Assembly: GCF_029953285.1 (NCBI RefSeq)
Contig: NZ_JASAOI010000002.1
Span: forward strand, 248,001 to 312,000
DNA from: Yinghuangia seranimata
GTDB taxonomy: Bacteria; Actinomycetota; Actinomycetes; Streptomycetales; Streptomycetaceae
Length of the DNA: 64,000 nucleotides
Reading direction: 5' to 3'
The first letter of the stretch is position 1, and each line of letters begins with the position of its first letter. The translations under genes were made by a program, and so were the position numbers. Positions 60,193 through 64,000 of the stretch are shown here, one piece after another. The notes under the pieces were generated by a model that did not search any database, was not told where the DNA came from, and saw only the letters and a list, made by a program, of their open reading frames with translations.

Positions 60193-61884
60193 ATGAGCAA
60201 CACCGAGACGCTCGACCGGGCGGTGGCCGACCTCGTCCGGGGCGAGGAGGCGTGGGCGGCGTGCGGGGTCGCACGGCGCCGTGACCTGCTCGAGCAGGTG
60301 CATGCGGCCACCGCCGCGCAGGCCGAGGCGTGGGTGCGGGCCGCTGCGGCGTACAAGCGGCTGCCCGACGACAGCCCGCTGCTGGGCGAGGAGTGGATGT
60401 CCGGGCCGTACGCGGTCCTCATGGCCACGGCGTCGCTGGCCGAGAGCGCCCGGGCACTGGAGGCCGGCAAGAGCCCCGTCGACGCGTTCTCCTTCGGCGG
60501 CGCGCCGGGCGGGCGGGTCTCCGTGCGGGTCCTGCCGCACACGACGTGGGACCGGCTCCTCCTCGGCGGCTTCACGGCCGAGGTGTGGATGCCGCCGGGC
60601 GTCACCGCCGACGAGGTACGCGAACGCGCCGGGCTCGGCCTGCGCACCCCCGACGTGAGCGGCGGCGTCGGCGTCGTGCTGGGCGCGGGCAATATCACCT
60701 CCATCCCGGTGCTGGACGTGCTCTACGAGCTGTACGCCCACAACCGCGTCGTCGTGCTCAAGCTCAACCCGGTCACCGACGGGCTGCTCGACGTGTTCAC
60801 CGCCGTCCTCGCACCGCTGATCGCGGTCGACGCGGTGCGGATCGTCACCGGCGGCGCGGACGCGGGCGAGCACCTCGTGCACCACCCGCAGATCGGCCAC
60901 GTCCACATGACCGGCAGCGCGGCCACCCACGACGCGATCGTGTTCGGCGCGGGCGAGGAGGGCGCGGCGCGCAAGCAGGCCGGAACGCCCGTGCTCGACA
61001 AGCCGGTCACGAGCGAACTCGGCGGCGTCTCACCGACGATCGTCGTGCCGGGGCGGTGGACGGACGCCGACCTGCGCTACCAGGCCGAGCACGTCGCCAC
61101 CCAGCGGCTGCACAACGGCGGCTACAACTGCATCGCCGGCCAGGTCGTGGTCGTCGGCGCGGACTGGCCGCAGAAAGAGCGGTTCCTGGCCCACCTGCGC
61201 GCCGTCCTCGCCGAAGCGCCCGCGCGGGACGCGTACTACCCGGGCAGCGACGGCCGGGTCGCGCAGGCGCTGGAGTCCTACCGCGACGCCGAGGTCATCG
61301 GCGGCCGGGTGCTCCTCAGCGGGCTCGACCCGGCGTGGCCCGGGCCCGCGCTGACCACGGAGTACTTCGCGCCGGTGCTGGGCGTCCTCGAACTGCCGGG
61401 CGACGCCGGCAAGTTCCTGGGGTCCGCAGTCCAGGCCGCCAACGAGGAGTTCGCGGGAACCCTCGGCGTCAACGTCATCGCCGACCCGCGCACGATCGCC
61501 GAACTCGGCCCCGACTTCGACGCCGCCCTCGCCGAACTGCGGTACGGCTGCGTGGCCGTCAACGCCTGGACCGGCGTCGGCTACCTGACGCCGACGGCGA
61601 GCTGGGGAGCCTTCCCCGGGCACACGCTCGCCGACGTGCAGAGCGGCATCGGCGTCGTCCACAACGCGGTGCTCCTCGACGCGCCCGAACGCACCGTCAT
61701 CCGCGGCCCGTTCCGGCCCGCCCCGCGCTCGCTCCTGCGCGGCGAGAAGGCGATCTCCCCGAAGCCCCCGTGGTTCGTGACCAACCGGACCGGGGCCACG
61801 ACCGGCCGCCGCCTCGTCGAGTTCGCCGCCGCGCCGCGCTGGTCGGCGCTGCCGAAGCTGTTCGCCTCGGCGCTGCGCGGCTGA
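60193..61884 (+). CDS. Aldehyde dehydrogenase family protein
   Basis: A 563-aa protein with an unusual N-terminal 150 residues of helices and loops, then VGVVLGAGNITSIPVLDVLY, MTGSAATHDAIVFG, SELGGVSPTIVVPG (Glu) and HNGGYNCIAGQVVVVG with the nucleophilic Cys. The end (ISPKPPWFVTNRTGATTGR) is not standard for ALDHs. The start ATG follows CGGAGG. Divergent from PucR. The substrate is unknown. Confidence 0.8.
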   Translation: MSNTETLDRAVADLVRGEEAWAACGVARRRDLLEQVHAATAAQAEAWVRAAAAYKRLPDDSPLLGEEWMSGPYAVLMATASLAESARALEAGKSPVDAFSFGGAPGGRVSVRVLPHTTWDRLLLGGFTAEVWMPPGVTADEVRERAGLGLRTPDVSGGVGVVLGAGNITSIPVLDVLYELYAHNRVVVLKLNPVTDGLLDVFTAVLAPLIAVDAVRIVTGGADAGEHLVHHPQIGHVHMTGSAATHDAIVFGAGEEGAARKQAGTPVLDKPVTSELGGVSPTIVVPGRWTDADLRYQAEHVATQRLHNGGYNCIAGQVVVVGADWPQKERFLAHLRAVLAEAPARDAYYPGSDGRVAQALESYRDAEVIGGRVLLSGLDPAWPGPALTTEYFAPVLGVLELPGDAGKFLGSAVQAANEEFAGTLGVNVIADPRTIAELGPDFDAALAELRYGCVAVNAWTGVGYLTPTASWGAFPGHTLADVQSGIGVVHNAVLLDAPERTVIRGPFRPAPRSLLRGEKAISPKPPWFVTNRTGATTGRRLVEFAAAPRWSALPKLFASALRG

Positions 61885-61891
61885 CGCGCGG

Positions 61892-63352
61892 TCAGGGCCC
61901 GTTGCCCGGACGCAGTTCGGCCCACGCCGAGGCCAGGCGGCGGACCAGTTCCCCGGTCGTCTCGCTCGGGAACGCGTACGGCAGCCGGATGTAGTTGTCG
62001 TGCGCGCCCGTCGTGTCCATCGTGGGGCCGGGGATGACCTCGGCCCCGTGGCGCAGGGCCACCTGGGCGTAGACGCGCGCGTCGGTGCCCTCAGGCATGC
62101 GGATCCACAGCACGGAGCCGCCGTCCGGGGTCTGCCACCGCCACTCCGGGAAGCGCGCCGCGAGCAGTTCGCTCATGGTCGCGAGCCGGGCGCGCCGGAG
62201 CTGTTCGCGTTCCGGCGCGAGGGCGGGGAGCCCGGGCAGCAGCCGGGCCGCGAGGGCCTGGTCGAGCAGCGGGCTGCCGAGGTCGTTCAGTGCCTTGAGT
62301 CGGGCCAGCCTGGCGACGGTGTCCTTAGGCGCGCGGATCCAGCCGATGCGGAGGCCGGGCCACACCGCCTTGGCGAGCGAACCCACCGTCAGTACCGTCG
62401 CCCCGGTCGGATACGCGGCGATCGGGGGCGGCATGTCCTTGGGCGCCAGCGCCGCCGCGTGGGCGCTGTCCTCGAGGACCGGGAGGCGGTGCTCGGCGGC
62501 GAGTTCGGCCACCCGGCGGCGGCGCCCGGCGGACATCAGGGTGCCGGTCGGGTTGTGGTAGGTCGGCATGACGTACAGCAACGCCGGTTTGTGCGCGGCG
62601 AGTTCCGCCGCAAGCCGGTCGATCCTGATGCCGTCCGAGTCGAGTCCGACCCCGACCAGCCGTGACCCCGCCGCCCGGAACACGTCCAGACAGCCCGGCC
62701 AGCCCGGCGACTCCACGACCGTCGTGGAGCCGCGCCCCAGGTACAGCTGCGCGACGAGCGTGACGGCCTGCGTCGCCCCGGTCGTCACCACCACCTGGTC
62801 GGCGTCCGTCGGCAGCCCGTGCGCGGTGTGGTGGGCGGCGACGGCCGTACGCAGCGCGGGCAGGCCCGCCGGGTGGTAGCCCACGTCGCCGAGCAGCGCG
62901 GGCAGGTCGTCGGCCACCAGGTCGAGCAGCGCCCGCCCCAGGTCGGGCCCGCCCGGCTCGGCCGCCTGGCCCAGGGAGATGACGTTCGGCGGCTGCGCCA
63001 CGAGCCGCTGGATCACCGCCGTGGCCTGCCCGCCGCGCACCCGGCCGTCCGCCGGGACGCGCGAGGCGGCGGCCGCGTCCGACACCCGGGTCCCGCTGCC
63101 CTGACGCGCCTCGGCCAGACCCGCCCCGCGCAGCGCGTCGTAAGCGGCCACCACCGTCGCCCGGCTGACCGACAGCGCGTCGGCCAGCCGCCGCTCGGCC
63201 GGCAGCCGGTCCCCGGCGCGCAGGTCCCCGACCCGGACGGCGCGCGCCAACGCGCCGCTCAGCCGCCGGTAGAGCGGCCCCTCGCCCGCGCTCCAGTCGC
63301 CCAGCAGGTCGATCAGCCCGGCCGGCTCGGATGTGTCAGGATTCCGGTCCAC
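61892..63352 (-). CDS. MocR-type regulator (GntR wHTH plus PLP aminotransferase domain)
   Basis: A 486-aa protein. Residues 20-85 are a GntR winged helix (GPLYRRLSGALARAVRVGDL, LPAERRLADALSVSRATVVA). Residues 120-480 have an aminotransferase fold: GYHPAGLPALRTAVAAHHT, TTGATQAVTLVAQLYL, PTYHNPTGTLMS and the PLP Lys in VGSLAKAVWPGLRIGW. GTG 63352 is preferred as GGAGGGG sits five bases upstream; ATG 63364 would place that site inside the coding region and has none of its own. It lies convergent to and eight bases from the ALDH gene. The regulated genes are unknown. Confidence 0.86.
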   Translation of the reverse strand: MDRNPDTSEPAGLIDLLGDWSAGEGPLYRRLSGALARAVRVGDLRAGDRLPAERRLADALSVSRATVVAAYDALRGAGLAEARQGSGTRVSDAAAASRVPADGRVRGGQATAVIQRLVAQPPNVISLGQAAEPGGPDLGRALLDLVADDLPALLGDVGYHPAGLPALRTAVAAHHTAHGLPTDADQVVVTTGATQAVTLVAQLYLGRGSTTVVESPGWPGCLDVFRAAGSRLVGVGLDSDGIRIDRLAAELAAHKPALLYVMPTYHNPTGTLMSAGRRRRVAELAAEHRLPVLEDSAHAAALAPKDMPPPIAAYPTGATVLTVGSLAKAVWPGLRIGWIRAPKDTVARLARLKALNDLGSPLLDQALAARLLPGLPALAPEREQLRRARLATMSELLAARFPEWRWQTPDGGSVLWIRMPEGTDARVYAQVALRHGAEVIPGPTMDTTGAHDNYIRLPYAFPSETTGELVRRLASAWAELRPGNGP

Positions 63353-63405
63353 TTGCCCCTCCATTGGCACGGGAGTCCGCGCCGCCGTGGCCCGAGGCTA
63401 ACGGC

Positions 63406-64000
63406 ATGGCATCCGAATACGATCTTGACCCCCGCCTTACGGCGATGTGCGACTTGTCCGTCTTCGCCGCACGCGACAGCGCGGGACTGCACCAGTACGA
63501 CGGCGTCGTCCAGGACCTGTCCCCGGACGGCGTACGACGCGGCCTCGCCGCCCTCGGCGGGCCGGCCGGCACGCAGGCCTACGCCGACCCGCACGACGAG
63601 GCGCACGCCTCGGCCGCCGAGGACGCCCTGCGCGCCCGCTTCGGCGAACTCGAACTGCACCGCAGCAACCCGCTGTGGCACATCGAGAACCTCGACGTGT
63701 CCTGCTACGACCGCGCCTACGCTCCCCAGCCCGAGCGCGACGCCGCCCGCACCGCCCACCTGCGCCTCTGGCCCGACGCCGTGGACGCCGCCATCGAATC
63801 CCTCGACCGCGTCCCCGCACCGCTGGCGGGGGCCACGCTACCCATGGCCATCGGCCTGACCGCCGCCTTCGAACCGGGCGGCGGCCCCATCCACAAGGCC
63901 GCCCAACGCGCCCACGCCCGCCTCGTCGCCCACCTCCTGATCGCCTCAACGGACGGCCCGCCGGACGCCGCACTCGGTGCCCCCGCGCTCGCCCGGCTCC
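63406..64000 (+). CDS. DUF885-like protein, 5' part (3' end outside window)
   Basis: From ATG 63406 (CGAGG at 63393) the frame is open to the window end. The polypeptide (198 residues seen) begins MASEYDLDPRLTAMCDLSVF and has acidic/Ala-rich helices, HLRLWPDAVDAAIESLDRVP resembling the DUF885 (M61-like/zinc) family. The catalytic part is not reached. It is divergent from the MocR gene with 53 bases between starts. Confidence 0.5.
   Translation, partial: MASEYDLDPRLTAMCDLSVFAARDSAGLHQYDGVVQDLSPDGVRRGLAALGGPAGTQAYADPHDEAHASAAEDALRARFGELELHRSNPLWHIENLDVSCYDRAYAPQPERDAARTAHLRLWPDAVDAAIESLDRVPAPLAGATLPMAIGLTAAFEPGGGPIHKAAQRAHARLVAHLLIASTDGPPDAALGAPALARL

Overview
The window is very GC-rich, densely coding DNA with GTG/TTG starts, purine-rich ribosome-binding sites and stop/start overlaps (ATGA, GTGA). 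Gene families are those of a high-GC actinomycete of Streptomyces or Thermomonosporaceae type: a pspA-pspAA-htpX-pspAB operon, Rv1733c-like proteins and an actinobacterial paa operon. The genus cannot be fixed from the window. No tRNA, rRNA, insertion sequence, integrase or CRISPR array was seen.

Layout. (1) 1-1901: envelope-stress operon (end of a probable PspA, PspAA, HtpX-like M48 protease, PspAB), then a DUF2231 membrane protein (2028-2522). (2) 2523-2851: a TPP riboswitch on the minus strand with no gene behind it. (3) 2852-24476: a dormancy/hypoxia-type island. It holds three single-domain universal stress proteins (USPs), one tandem USP and one broken USP; two CBS-pair proteins; two Acg-type nitroreductases; two Rv1733c-like membrane proteins; an HPF/S30AE ribosome protein; a whole and a broken PNPOx-like flavin protein; a GH65 phosphorylase; an APH/P-loop kinase-like protein; a CtpF-like P-type ATPase; a flavodoxin; and an OmpR-type two-component system. 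Many have counterparts in the Mycobacterium tuberculosis DosR regulon. Eleven near-copies of one 16-bp inverted repeat, AGGGCCG-NN-CGGCCCT, lie in promoter positions between these genes, so the island looks like one regulon. (4) 24518-25769: DUF3237 protein and a nitroreductase. (5) 25835-36014: phenylacetate catabolism: paaABCDE-paaN-enoyl-CoA hydratase-paaH and a PaaR-type repressor on the minus strand, paaI-paaK divergent. Operators with ACCGAA/TTCGGT arms overlap the promoters.

(6) 36188-45229: an MFS transporter, a small Pro-rich membrane protein, a secreted serine hydrolase, a CYTH-domain protein, a Tat-exported esterase, a three-gene flavin electron-transfer unit (ferric-reductase-like membrane protein, FMN-binding protein, ApbE) and a PheA/TfdB-type FAD monooxygenase. 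(7) 45534-58740: a three-gene cassette of a ComEC-like metallo-beta-lactamase-fold protein, a 474-aa protein of unknown family and a 3,382-aa protein with a repetitive beta-rich N-terminal half, an Ala-rich hydrophobic segment, a 38-residue Gly-rich linker, 15 fibronectin type III-like repeats (plus one at the N-terminus) and a three-fold C-terminal repeat. It ends at a strong terminator and is the best candidate for an undescribed system. (8) 58822-64000: PucR regulator and divergent aldehyde dehydrogenase, a MocR/GntR-aminotransferase regulator and the start of a DUF885-like protein running off the end.

Starts were chosen from ribosome-binding sites and family alignment. Functions are inferred from motifs read by eye; no database search was run.
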